Shown: positions 46,701 to 58,955, counted from the stretch's first letter. The stretch: DNA of 64,000 bases from Dipylidium caninum (GCA_017562135.1 QEYB01001036.1:1-64000); one strand, 5' to 3'. Notes: generated from the letters alone by a model not told the origin. Translations and numbers: made by a program.

Positions 46701-48510
46701 TAGCTCTGGCTTTCAAATGTGTATGATGACGACGCAATTATTTTCTCGCTAGGGCATCCAAACCCCGTCCTGTGACAGTGCGGCAAGACGAACTCGCGGC
46801 GTCATGAAGGTGTGGTTAATGTGTTACCGTGTGCAAAGTTCATGTCATTGGTTCATGGGGACTGTTCGAGTGAAGGGAAGTGGATTCCGCCTCTCGTGAA
46901 GCCGGCACTTCGGGCACTACCACTTGAGCTTCTTCTCTGTTGAATGTACAAAATGGTCAGAAATACGATAGAACACGTTTCATTTTGGAGATTGGCGAAG
47001 TAACAATTTCAGGAATGAAGGAAGCCAATATTCTGTGCGAAGTTGGAAAGCTGTGCTTTTTCCTCAGATCTCTTGGGCATAGAAGGCCGGTCACTCAATG
47101 AAACCTTGCTTTAGGAAGTCCCTGATGCAGAGAGGAATCACCATTGCTGCGTCCAGGCAGTGAGAGTGGAGTGGAGACTGTACAGCTGGTAAGTTCTCCG
47201 CCTCCGACGAGTCCCCTTCAGCCTGCATTTGCGCACCAGTACGCACACAGTGCAGCATAATACGACGGGATGATGAGTTACGCTCCCAGGGTCTCCCAAG
47301 TGGGATTCGAGGAAAGTCCTGTGATGGTTATATCTCCAGCTTTCCAAAGTAGCGGCACTTTTGTAAAAGGGTGTCCACAATGCTATTCTGTTTTAGATGA
47401 TCCATTGCCGCACTGGACTGTACTTTAGGCCCTCATTTCGGCCTCACACCTGTGTATTTCAAATTGGCCATGCTCCTTACAAACTGCGCAAAACTTGGGA
47501 GACGAGGCTCGAAAGCCTCAGCAGATGGGGATGCAAACATTTAAATGGTAGTAGCAGGCACATAGGACCTCTGCCTCCCGCCGCCATTCTCCCCAATCTT
47601 AGTCCTCCACAAGCCTCCAAGGCCGTTTGTCTCGATTTCCCCATTCAGTGGGCATTCCCTATCTCCTTCCCTCAATTGTGATTTTCAGGTCATGGGCCAA
47701 AATCCCACGTGTGGCAAACAGAAGGCGAAGGCGAGAACAAATTCGTGCAATGAGGGTGGAAAGACGAAGGAATTGGGCAATTAACATTTTACTCAGCTAT
47801 GTCAACTGCAATGGGATTTGACTCATTTGTTTTTCTTCGTTTTCTCATTTCCTCCTTCTCCTTTTCCCATTCCGTCTGCTTAGCTCAACACTCTCCCTCA
47901 TGTATTTGCTGGGCAAAATAAGTGCAGCAGGCGCGAGGACATGCGCTTCTGCAATGCAGAAAATACGAGACGAGTAGTCACGAGGAGAGTAGAGAAGACG
48001 AAGAAGAGGAGAGGAGAGGCGAAAGTAGTGCAATTCGACTCTGACTCACTTCGCGAGGAGCGGTTTGTCTGTTGCCGACACAACCTGGGTATCAGAGTAT
48101 CAGAACACTCTCCATATCAGCGTGAAGCGGCTAAGTTATCGACAATTAAGGCAACTGTTGCAGTGACACATGACGTGTGAGTTGTGCGTTGGGGTGAAGC
48201 ACTATCAAAATTTGCGGCTGTTTATTTGGGTCATAGCAGTCGTCGTCCACTGCTTGATCTTCGGCAGTTGTAGAGTCTCCAGAAAGACCATCATGGGTTG
48301 ATGCTAGTGTTTAGAGTGTGGTTTATTTTTGATGTGACTGTTGTGATTGTTGTGACTCCTCCTTCTCGCTCGTTTCTTGATGAGTTGAAGAGTAACAGCA
48401 TACAAACTCCTGTATCGACGGGCGACAGGGAAGAGAGAGGGCCCAAACGTAAGACGTCATGTCATGTTAAGGTGATAGAATCGTCTCGTTGCTTGGCAAG
48501 TGGCTGCTTG
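46700..48510. other. Gene-free interval
   Basis: No supported gene. A GTGACTGTTGTGATTGTTGT string at about 48,337 resembles the arm of the hairpin at 45,251. A GTCATGTCATGTTAAGGTGAT motif lies at about 48,459. Confidence 0.3.
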
Positions 48511-51500
48511 AAGTAAAAAGCTTAGTGGCTCAAATGGGCCAATCGTACTGATTCACTTGCAGTAAAATGTGGTTGGCACGCCGCCATCAGGGTGGTGAGT
48601 TGCACCTACCAGAAGATGGCACTCAAATCGGTGTGTGGACGTACTAAAGTAGGGAAGGAGGGGACAACCGCTAAGTGGAGTCGACTTGGGTGGAGGCGAT
48701 GACAGTAAGTCAGGTATTTGTTAAACATCAGGTGGGAGGATTGAACATATTCCGAGGCTGATGGTTGAAGGAACATGGTGAGACAGGCGAAAAATGGTAG
48801 GTAAAATTGTGGGAGTGGGAGGGAGCCCCTCCAAAATCGACGCGAAATACGTTTTATTTTGCATGGAGTGAAGAGGCAGGACTCGATGAACTTCCACTTG
48901 AACGGGAAGAGGCGTCCAGTCGATGGAGGAAGGCGATCTGATTTCTATCTCTTCAGTCAAGTCAATCGACGAGCCGACCTGACGCAATGTGCGAGGTTAC
49001 ACGCGGTGCTGATAGTGCGTGCCACATGTCCACGAAATCCCTAACCTACGTGGCAGACAATTGAAAATGTCTTTAATCACTAAATAAGGCAAGTAACCGT
49101 GTCGTTGGCGAATGGATGCTGCCGCGATGAGGTTTCGCAGCGGTGAGAAGACGGCGATCGCCTTCCTCTGTCTCTGCTCTCAACATCTTGCTGCCCCCGC
49201 ATCCTGCCTTCAAGCTCAATGCATGGTACTTGGTGTGGACCACGCTCGCTGTGACGGAGCATCTACTTCCATGTGAGAAGCTTGGCTGTGGTGGAGGTGG
49301 TAAAAGCCACTCTTCACATCATCGACACCATGATCTCGATCAAGTGACTTGATGTTCCAGGTAGACCAGGCTCTGTGTCAGAATCGAGGCGCTCGTCACG
49401 GAGTAAGGAGGAGAAGTCAGACATGTAAGACCAAGTGAGAAATCGAAGAAAAACCAGCCCTCTACACTTGTGTTGCTGTGGCTTGCCTGGCAAAGACATG
49501 CGGTAGAGTTTCGAGCGACGCAGAGGTAAGCGGAGTGGGAGACGGCGAAATCGAGAAAACGAAGATCAACAACTGAGCAGCAAACTGCGATGTCGGCTGA
49601 GACAAGTAGCCTAAAGAGAGGGTCACGTCTTCTACTCACCATCACAGGAAACGATGGCTCGTGTATGAAATGAGTTTTGTAGTATGCTTTACTTATCCCG
49701 CCAGCAGAAGCATGTCATCATGTACAGAGCACATATCAGTCTTATTCCCATGCAAAACATGGACCGGAATGAAGTGAACTGTTGGGAAAAGGTTTGTTCC
49801 GAGCACCAACTGCGCAACAGATTTGCATGCATGTCGTTTCAACCTTCACGGCAAAATGATCTCGGGCGCAAGTGAGGCTCAACTGGGTACATTTTCACCT
49901 GCTGGAAGGCAGGCCTCTGGACATCACGAGGTATTCTGCTCTTCTCGCCGTCCTTGCTTGCATAACGACATACTAGAGATAACTATGGGGCTGCCAAACG
50001 GAGAGCCTGTGAAGGAACATGGGAATGCTCGCAAATGTTGCAGGCAATGCTATGCACCTGTGTCCAGTCACATGTGAGCTTGACCTGAAACGAGCAACGG
50101 CTTTCACTTCCGCCGATGCGTGCAAGTCACCCAGTCGTCCCTTCTACGTGGTGTCACTGAGCCGGCTGCGCGAAGACTTGCAAGAATGAGGATGATAGTC
50201 GACATTGCGAAGGAGCTCTTCCCCTCCGTGTATGGGTGACAACGCGGACCTGATTGTGAATGCAAACTGGTAAGTGCGAGAGTGACCCCAAGCAGGACAA
50301 CATCTACGTGGCTGACCTCTTTGCATCGTGCTCCTGACGCGTTAAATGAACTCTGAACAGGTCTTGCGACTTTCACTCCATTGTAATCAGTGTCAGTGAT
50401 TAATACGGCGTGAGTTGCAGTTGGTCGGGTGCATCAGAGATGACAATCGACAGCAACTGCATCTGGACATGCCAAAACATTTAGGTATGAAAACCAACAA
50501 TGGACTCTTAAACGACTTCCCCAAATCGCCATGTAATCTTGCAATGCACTCAGTTAGGCGGTATGAAGCTAATGAAGAGGAGCTGAAGAGGAGTCTTCGC
50601 GACGTCGGGGCAGAGGGAGAGGTGGCTTAGCGATGCATCTTATCCACCCACCTACACATTGGCGCGCCTGTGGCCTCAGCTCTTGAGAGGATGTCTGCAG
50701 AGACAGACGAATTTTATAGCCTCATGAGTGGCAAATGGAGACGACAGCTGCCATTTGAAGGCACAATTTTGCTTCAGGAAGATGGGAAAGTAGGCGTGTT
50801 ATGTGGTGTATCACCGATGTGCAAGCGTCACTGAGCGTCACGAGGTGGAAGTGGGGAGAAACGGAACTTTCTTAGAATGATATTAATTGCCGGCTACATT
50901 TCGTGTGATATCAGTGTGGCCTAACAGAAGCAATGTCGAGCTCTCGTACAACACTTATCTTGTTAAATGTACATTCAAAGAAGCGCAACCGTCCAGTTCG
51001 ATTGTACTTCCATGCAACACATATTTCATTGGTTTTGGAAGAAGGAAAAAGCACGTCAAAATAATGCAAACAGAGGAGCTCAACTCCACTTTATGAGGTG
51101 AAGTAGTTAAGAAGCTGGTCGAAATTGTATCATCCCTCATCTGTGTGCCACATTCCCAGTGAGATATCACGGCGAGGTTGAACCCACCTGCGCTCTGAGG
51201 CGAGTTGGGTCTTAACTAATTGAGGCATCACTCTCAGTCCCCCGCATAACCACCAAGGCGAGAAGCAGGACGGGGCCAAATTTCTTCTAAGTATTTCCGA
51301 GATTGAAATGCGGCTTTTGACGTAGGAAAGTGTTGTCAACGTTGAGCTGACGTCAAAGTGGAATCAGTAAGCATCGGGTGCCCCATCAGGCACAAGCCCT
51401 ACACCGCCGCCTGGTGAGAGGACAAACTGCAGCCATCAGAATTATATTGCGTTAACCATGACGGTCTTCGTGACGGTGCCGACATCCTGGGATTCGAAGC

Positions 51501-51765
51501 AGTCTCGCTCCACAGTGCCCCTAGCACGCAGTGCATAAGGTCGGTGAGGTTTACGCACGGCAGAGTAACAGGCCGCTAACAAAAGTATCCATACTCTGTT
51601 TTTGGCATATTCTCACTTGTTGTTACTTTAATTCTTACGAACCACCTAGTTACAGTTTTGTTATTGCTCTCTCGGCGTTGGGCTTGTAATTTCTTTGTAT
51701 TGTTTGATTCTCCATTTCCGGATGCCTCCGTGTCTAATTGCAAAAGAGCTCCCTCCACCACCAAT
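48510..51765 (+). repeat. Segmental duplication D, copy 2
   Basis: Direct partner of 18,600-20,825. It contains 49,914-51,276, absent from copy 1. Its end carries a minus-strand peptide VEGALLQLDTEASGNGESNN, which matches VEGTLLQLDMEAAANGKPN at the tail of family B copy 1. The duplication therefore includes a family B exon. Confidence 0.9.
49914..51276. other. 1.36-kb segment present only in D copy 2
   Basis: Copy 1 runs straight from ACCTGCCGGCAGGCACC to AATTTCTCC; here the same flanks are separated by about 1.36 kb. The segment holds no recognisable transposon gene, no clear terminal repeats and no convincing target-site duplication (only a loose GCAGG at both edges). It may be an insertion here or a deletion in copy 1. 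Confidence 0.6.
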
Positions 51766-51865
51766 TCCACACCAGTGCATCCTACAGTAAGAAGGTCTCA
51801 GATGCCAAATTTGAAAGCAAACTAAACTGTGTTTAAAACGTCTGTGGGGAAGGAGTGAAAGAGCG

Positions 51866-51937
51866 ATTGACGAGCTCCTTTCTTGCCTCCTGCACAAATT
51901 CCAATAAATGTGTATCGACGTATAGCCTTCTCCAACT
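51866..51937 (+). repeat. Repeat L, copy 1
   Basis: About 72 bases nearly identical to 53,436-53,507 (three or four differences), including CTCCTGCACAAATTCC, then AATAAATGTGTATCGACGT and TAGCCTTCTCCA. On the minus strand both read GEGYTSIHIYWNLCRRQERS. The block contains AATAAA on the plus strand. It is much better conserved than its surroundings. Confidence 0.8.
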
Positions 51938-51939
51938 GA

Positions 51940-53436
51940 CACAATGTGTGGTACTTGCAAAATGGTGGAATTTTAATGTCTGCCCTTACGTGATGTAAAA
52001 AGAAGGCTTAATTAATTAAATTAGACATTGAGCATTTCTCTGACAGACAAAATATGTCGCAAATCGAGGAATGGGCGAATGGAGAAGAATTATCAACAGT
52101 TCACTAGTGGATTTTGCTGCAACTACACCCATTCAAGACACCATTTCTACGTCGGCTTTGGCAGTGCACGATTTTCGACAGCGTCCAAAGATGGATCTAC
52201 TGATTGATGCGTATTCTTCGCTGCTATCTGATTGGTGCTTCTAGGACATTTGCCGATTGGTGGAACCGTCGTGGCGCCGGACACGTTGATACGCATGCAT
52301 CGACTGGAGTCGACTTGGCTGTCACTGAGAAACCGGGAGTGGTTCCAAATCTGACTTATTGCTATTAGTTCTCGTGGCCTATAAATTTGGAGGTCGTCAG
52401 AAAGGTGCTTTCTCATGTATGACCGCGTCACGAGTTGCTGTTGGCCATGGTTGATGGGGTGAGTGGCTTACAGGACGGCTCTTCCGCTATTCGTTGTAGA
52501 TCTACGATCGAGGATAGGAATACGGGGAGACAAATTGATGAGGCGATTGTGCCTCAGATGACACAAAATCTCGGGGAAGAACATTTATGCCACGGTATGT
52601 AACAAGCACTCACCCGCACAAATTCCGTCTCTTTGTTCCCTTGACACGGACTTGGAAAGCTTCTCGGATGTCGGTCGTGTCGGACAAGGACGGACGTTGT
52701 TCTTCTTAGCCTTCACGCATTTACCAGCGTAGATCTCCTCATTTTTACCTACTAGAGCGCTTAGCGGAGGAAGCTCTTTACTAGCCTCTTTTTCTTCACC
52801 TTTCAGCACAGGTTATTGATATCACTGATCGGGTACCTCAGGAAGTTCTCGCACGTAGTAAGTCCTTGTTTACACTAAGCATTCTCCCTGCATCAATGTG
52901 ACACACGGATGCTCTTGTCAGCTTCATGGTAGTGTGTGAGCAGGTTGTCAGTGAAGCAACGGTCTGTAGGAGGTCAAAAGAAGCCTGAGATTTGGTGCTA
53001 AGGCACCGTCAGTTTGTGTTCTCCACTCGAATAGCTAGACCTAGGACGCACACGCCTCCGCATCACGAGAGTTGTCTGGATGAGAATTAAGCGACTTCTA
53101 TTTTACTTATTTGTAGTTTTGGCAACCTGCCCCAACAGCATGGCAGAAATGTATACGTCACGTGAACGTAAGTAGTCACCATTTGTGTCCAACCCGTCTG
53201 CTTGACGTATCAGACATTTTCTAATGTTGCACCGTCCTGTCCTGCCAACATGACAGTTATCTGATTCGGCATGGAGTAGTGGTGTCCTACTTGCCTTGAC
53301 CCGACTTCTCGCTTTGCATGTAGCATCGCCGCGGCCGACTTCACCGCCAAAACTACGAAGGCGTAGAAGGGTTCGCCCACGAATCGAGGGCCCGCTCCCA
53401 ACGGCAACACCTCAATCCCTCTTCGGCGACCTGCGG
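51940..53436. other. Gene-free interval
   Basis: No supported gene. Minus frames 52,147-52,431 and 52,585-52,809 are unremarkable. Confidence 0.3.
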
Positions 53437-53507
53437 TTGACGAGCTCCTTTCTTGTCTCCTGCACAAATTCCAATAAATGTGTATCGACGTGTAGCCTTC
53501 TCCACGG
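53436..53507 (+). repeat. Repeat L, copy 2
   Basis: Partner of 51,866-51,937 in the same orientation. Confidence 0.8.
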
Positions 53508-53509
53508 AT

Positions 53510-54610
53510 CCGTCGTAGGTTGCGTTGTGGGGAAGCAATGCTGCTCAATGGATAAAAGTTTTTCTTTAATCGTCCCCTGTGTCGACGATATTTTTACCAC
53601 CGTCCATATTCTCCAAACATTTGTTCGTGTGTCCTCTAAGTAGAGATTAACTATAAGTGTTGTGGCCCTCTTTTATGTGAGCGACGTGTCGCACTCTCTA
53701 TTGAAAATTATGCGGTGTGGTGTGGACTGTGTCAAGAAACCCGAGAACCGGCAACTTCAAGTGATTTTGTCACGATACTGTTTGCTTCATGGCAATCGAT
53801 GTTAACCTCACAGTGGAATGTTCACCAAGTTGATTGAACCGGGCACTGGTCGAGGAAAGTGGACAGCGACATTGTCGAGAGCACACAAACCAGACACGTG
53901 ACAGAAGTCGCGCCAGTTTGGGGAAAGACTAACATCACATTCTGATTTTTCACGTGGCAACGAGCCAGGCAACCTGATGACACTTATTCGAATGATCTCA
54001 GGACCTCTATAGCTTCCACCCGCAGTATTTATTTATCCGTTCATGCATGCAAATATGCTTACATGTAGCAGTATTGTTCATCTTCAACGCCGCAGATGCC
54101 AATTAACCAGTCAGGATGGCACGGTGGTCGCCACGTTGGCTCAACTCCGCAAATTGGTAACCTGCATGTTGGAGGCCTTTTGTGATGTATGATTAGAGAA
54201 TGACAGTGGCTCGAGGGCGAAGTGGGTAAGTGAGACAAGAACGTTGATTCGTATGAGAATTAACAACCAACGAGTCTGCACTGGAATAACCATAGTCACG
54301 GGGAGAAGGCGGATTCAACTCACGACTGTCACTTCTGGTGTACATCTGCAAAGACCTCCACTGCAAGAGGTTGACGGAGGAGATCGCGACATAACCCTGT
54401 GATCGTTCATGAACAGACGAATTAATTTGTGGGATTGGAGAACAAGTGCTACATGTTTAAGTTGGTTAATTCGGAACGCTTAATGCTGCAAGCTATTTAC
54501 CCATTGTACCAATTAGCGAGTTGGCTGTTGGGGCTGGCGAAGTGTGACCAAACTGCTGCGGTAGTGTGTGAGCATTGTCTTATTGTCTCACGATTTTCAA
54601 TATAGTCACC
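53510..54610. other. Gene-free interval
   Basis: Nothing recognised. A poorly supported similarity to the upstream part of family C may exist near 54,450-54,600, but I could not align it. Confidence 0.3.
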
Positions 54611-55710
54611 GCTTTAAGCGGAGTCCATGGCAGGAAGGAGGAGGAGAAAAAGTGTGAGCAGCAGTTGGTAGATGACGATGTGTTGAACGACGATATTGTC
54701 AGTGCCTACCCGAGTGTGCATCGTCGTCCGAGCAATTTTGTGTCGCTCGTTAAGGGTGTCGCCATTCCTTGACATCCTCTGAATAACGACGCCAACTCAG
54801 ATGGTTAACAGTCGCACGTGAACGGAACTGTCAACGAGGGTCCGTTGCTGCAAGCACACATTACCGCACGCATTTGCATACGTCTGATTTTAATTTACGT
54901 CAAGGTGAAGTGAAGTGGAGGGCCAAATTCAAACGAGGCTTTTACAAACTGCGGGGGAAATTCACAGGGAAGAAGTAACAGTAGCGGAGAAGCGAGGCGG
55001 TAACTAGGAGTGAGATAGAATTCGTTGAATTTCGCATTACGTAGAGAGGAATCAGAGCCAAAGACACAATGGTTTCACTCTAGCGACATATGTTGCATGC
55101 GATCAAAGCATAGTCCGCCCAAACACAGTTGAATGCCATCAACCTCCTTCCCCGAAGAGGTTAGAGGACGCCACCTACACATGACATCAGCCTCACTCGA
55201 CGATTTCACAGGCGAGTGTGGAAATGTATGAGTGCGTATTTGCCAATTTTCCTCATTTGGTAGTGAAATTCTGATTTGGTGAGTGAGGAAGAGATCTCGC
55301 AGGAAAAGTGGAGGCAGTTAAGTCTACATAATTTTCACCATAATGGCTTTCTTTTTGTCTTAAAGAAAAGCTTACGTTTCTTCAGACATTTCTTTTCTGT
55401 TTAACTCCTATTTTGTGCTCAGAAGTTCTGTTTATACACGTTCTGAGCGGTCAGTTGAAACCGTTTGAATGTGATGCAGACCGCCCCTCGGTCATTTGAT
55501 TACTCCTTGGAATTGAGGTTGTTTCTGTTGGGAGACGGGCTACAGTAGAATATATCGTCAGTGGCGAGGGAATTGGTCAGCAATTAGCCAGAAACATCCT
55601 CTCCAATTGCAAAACCAGTCCCCTCGTCCCCTCCCTCCAACCGATTTTTATAGCCCCACTGTGAGTGTAGTTCACTGTAACTCGTCTTCCGACCAACTGC
55701 AAGTCATCCA
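54610..55710 (+). pseudogene. Family C copy 4, inverted, with segment K
   Basis: Inverted partner of C copy 3. It opens with segment K (54,610-54,870), where the plus frame reads QQLVDDDVLNDDIVSAYPSV, then HRRPSNFVS. It continues through GTCAAGGTGAAGTGAAGTGG to the conserved exon, read here as RIT.RGIRAKDTMVSL and AIKA.SAQTQLNAINLL, then RRFHRRVWKCM (dots are stops or mismatches). The right end (55,620-55,710) matches the start of C copy 3, for example ACCGATTTTTATAG. Internal stops show it is not intact. Confidence 0.6.
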
Positions 55711-55950
55711 CTCGCTGAATACGCCTCGAACGTCCCACCGAAGTTCACGCGGTGACCTGTCAGCCGATAAGAGGATGGAAGTATCCTTTCCTGCGTCCCC
55801 CACATACTCTTCATTCCAAACACCGCTTTGAATGTCCTTCATTCTGACACATTTGCCGAGTTGACGTATCTGAATTCTCCAACGTTATCCTTCCAGAATG
55901 CCTTGGAGCACAGGTCGTCGTCTTCGGAAATTAAGGTTTCCCCTTAGGAA
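55710..55950. other. Spacer between inverted C copies, left part
   Basis: No gene or repeat recognised. Confidence 0.3.
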
Positions 55951-55953
55951 TCG

Positions 55954-56420
55954 TCAAAAGACCATTTCTCTCGTTGATGCGCGCACCCAAGAGAACTGAG
56001 GAGGGACGAGTATTTGTCTGCGGTGAGGGGAATAAGGCAGCGTTAGCAAGTTCGAAATCATCACTAAGGCGATGTCACGCTCAGTGGCCTTACAATATCG
56101 AGTGACATTCTGAAAGTGATGGTTGAAGATGGGTGGAAAGTTTGGACAGAATAGTTGGTCGCTGACTGACCACAACTCATTGCCTTCATCGTGAGAGGCG
56201 GTGCCAGTAGTTGGCCCTCGCGTTTGGGAAACGATGGAAGGTGAAAATGAAGAGCTGAGTGAGCTTATTCCTTCTTCTCCATGCATGGATGACCGTTTCG
56301 CATACGTTATTGCCAGCGTCAAGCGAGCCTTTAGTGAGGGCATTTGCAGTCAAGTCACAATTTTCTCCTTTTCTCCACTACTCTTCTCACGATCTTCCAA
56401 CCAGCAAAACTGATTCGTTC
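55954..56420 (-). pseudogene. Family A fragment, copy 3, with open frame
   Basis: 56,280-56,420 aligns with 11,390-11,520, sharing ATGCATGGATGACCGTTT and GCCAGCGTCAAG. A minus frame of 129 codons from ATG at 56,343 begins MPSLKARLTLAITYAKRSSM, where LTLA...KRSSM is shared with copy 1. The opposite plus frame also keeps CMDDRF, then IASVKR, in both, so the coding sense is unclear. The fragment lies about 270 bases before C copy 3, as A copy 2 lies before C copy 2. Confidence 0.4.
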
Positions 56421-56689
56421 GAATTATCCTTGCAAGTCTGATTTACTCCTCTCGGTGCACAGAAATAGTAGTGTTATCTCAATGCCCAAGATGACATCAC
56501 TCGAGTCAACTTAATGCATTAGAGAGATGCAAGGCATTTTGGCAGGCGATCAAGGGAAGCGAGGAAAAGCATGCCAACCGCAAGCGGATGGATGGTCACC
56601 GTGTGAAAGTCGGTCTGGCGTGCGAGCAGGGATCAGTGGGTGAATGAATTGCAGTTTGGTGAGCTCAACTTAGGAAAAAGTCTTTCCGT

Positions 56690-58360
56690 GGAAGAGTTGC
56701 AGTTAAGTGGACTCAACACAAAACTATAAAAATCGGTTGAGAAGATTGGTACGGGCTGACTGTCCTCGCAAGGTGGAGAGTGCGTACCTCGCTGACCAGC
56801 ATTTGCCTTCGCAGTTGGCCATTGACGGAATCTTCTACTGTCGGAATCTCTACCCGATAAAGAAAACCACCGCCCCGAAGAGTTATCAGACGAAATAGCG
56901 TCATTCTTCATCCTATACCAACGGTTTCAACTCGCCGACCGGATCGTGGGTACGAAAAAGTCTGTACACAAAATAGGGCCAGAAAAAGGGGAATAACCTT
57001 CGGGAAAAGTATCTTTTCTTCGAGGTAACAGAAAGCGGTTTCGAAGTGAATTATGTCGGCTAAGTGCCCTCCACTTCTGTCACAGATCTCCTCCCTCGCC
57101 TCGCTAAACCCTTTTTTAGAATGAGCCCTTTTGGAAAGTCGGCCGGATGAAGAGAATTGGCGGCTTAGTACTCACACCCTTTTCCACATTGGCCTGTTAA
57201 ATCGTCGAGTGGGTTTGATGTCATGTGTAAGTTGCGTTCAACTGCGGTTGGACGAGGAATACTTCGATCGCACACATCATGAGTTGGTAGAGTGAAATGA
57301 GGGTGTCATCGGTTCTCCTTCCTCTCCATGTAATGCGGGCTTCAGCGATTTCTTTTACATCCGCAGTTAATACCTCGCTTCCCTCAAAATCACCCCCGCA
57401 TTTCCGCTAGGTGCCGTTTGAATTTTCTTCCCATTCCTCTTCCCCTTCCGCTTCACCTCACCTCGACTATAATCGAAAGTTGGCGAATGTGCGCAGCTTC
57501 ACAGTATTTGGTTAATGCGTGCTTGCAGCTACGGGCTCTCATTGACACTTCCGTTCACGTGCCATTGAAAATCATCAGAGTTCGCGTCGGTTTAATGGGG
57601 ATGTCATGGAATAACGATATCCCTCAGCATGCGACGCAAAATTGCTCGGACGACGGTACACACTCGGGCAGGCACTGACAATATCGTCGTTCAACATATC
57701 TTCAGCTATTAACTGCAACCTACACATCTGGACATAGTGCTTCCTGTCACGGACCACCCGTGCTGGCGAATAGACTCAACTGGTAAACCACAACTTTGTG
57801 TATATGACTGTCCCCATTACATACGCAAAGGAATAGCTTGCGCAGCCCAAAATCGTCTTGTGTGGACGCAAAAGATGTTGTCAAGTCAGATTGTGTGCCG
57901 GAGCATGAGACAGATTTTTGCAGATGTTGAGAAGCACTAGATAAAGAGCTGCTGGGGTTGAAAAGCTTCAAGGCTCTCATCCCTTAACCGATCACAGTAC
58001 ATGTCGACAATTTATTACATAAGCCTCAGTCCACGCCTCTGAAGATGCTCCCTGTAGACCGCGTAGCTGGGGGGAAGATGATCTAGTCAATTGCATCGGC
58101 TGTCGCAATTCGGCAGACTTCACTTACAGGCATAGCAGCACGAGACGCAGTGCACTGAAAAGAGTAGGCGTCAGACCAGGCTCCTCTTGCCATGCCGCAT
58201 TGCGTGTGTCTCCTCGTAGCCCTTTTGCATGCCATTGCGTGGGCACATCTGCACAGCCTACGTAATTCGTAGTGATGTTGAACAGTGGCAGGGGACACAA
58301 GCTTTCCTAGCCTGAACTTGATGCCACAGTACGTAGCCTAATGAATGTTTGTCCTCCAGC
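56690..58360 (-). pseudogene. Family C gene copy 3, with segment K
   Basis: Same orientation as copy 2. The minus strand keeps SSSLSSASQHLQKSVSC (about 57,900), segment K with LQLIAEDMLNDDIVSACPSV and YRRPSNFAS (57,489-57,763), and the exon EARITWRGRRTDDTLISLYQ, then LMMCAIEVFLVQPQLNA. It ends at donor GTGAGTACTAA starting at 57,175. A TGA/TGACAT stop after QLNATYT interrupts the exon end relative to copy 2. Segment K is absent from copy 2 and is bounded here by TGGCGAAT at 57,481-57,488 and 57,764-57,771. Confidence 0.55.
57489..57763 (-). mobile_element. Segment K: possible small insertion with 8-bp flanking repeat
   Basis: A 275-base segment interrupts the match between C copies 2 and 3. 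It is flanked by identical TGGCGAAT, as after a transposition with 8-bp target duplication (known for hAT-type elements). Against this, no terminal inverted repeat is visible. The segment also carries the best conserved peptide of C copies 3 and 4, in the same sense as the gene. It could instead be an exon lost from copy 2 through the short repeats. Confidence 0.35.
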
Positions 58361-58955
58361 ATGATGTCTCGTCACCCGTGTCTTATAGTGAGAGAAAGTG
58401 AAGTTTCGATGTAACGAGGGCTGTGTAGTGTCGCGCCAATAGGCCACAGTTTTTCTGGTGGAGGAGAGAACAAAGAGAATGAGATTATGATAGACTCGAC
58501 AACATTTTTGTATCACATAAGGCCTTAAGGGGCGGTTTTGTGACTGCAGTACTCCTAATCTAGGATATCTCACGCGACGAACTGACAGAGAAGTTGTGGA
58601 AGACTGAATTGGTGACTATAAGTTGTAATCGTGAGGCAGTCCAATCGACCCGATGAGATAAGGAGATAGGATGGAGGCCGTAAGACCTCGGATGAAGACA
58701 AGGCAGGAGGCAATGTGGTTACCGATGAGCACGAAGCGTTATTGACTCAACATTTCCAAGTAGTCCCCTTTTTGTCTCCCTCCCTCATTTCCTCCCTCTA
58801 TGCTTCGCGGCGAGTCAACGACGTTGAGGTATGAATGTTCACACACACTGTTATTGAAGTTGGGCACTTCATTTGCTCTTTCACCTTCATTTGCTCTCAA
58901 ATGAATGGAATAGGAGGGAATAGCAGTGTGAGAAGCAACTGAATTTACTCTAATA
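58360..58955. other. Gene-free interval
   Basis: Nothing recognised. Confidence 0.3.

Noticed and set aside
49914..51276. Insertion sequence or retroelement in D copy 2
   Set aside because: No terminal repeats, poly(A), enzyme gene or clear target duplication. Kept only as a presence/absence segment.
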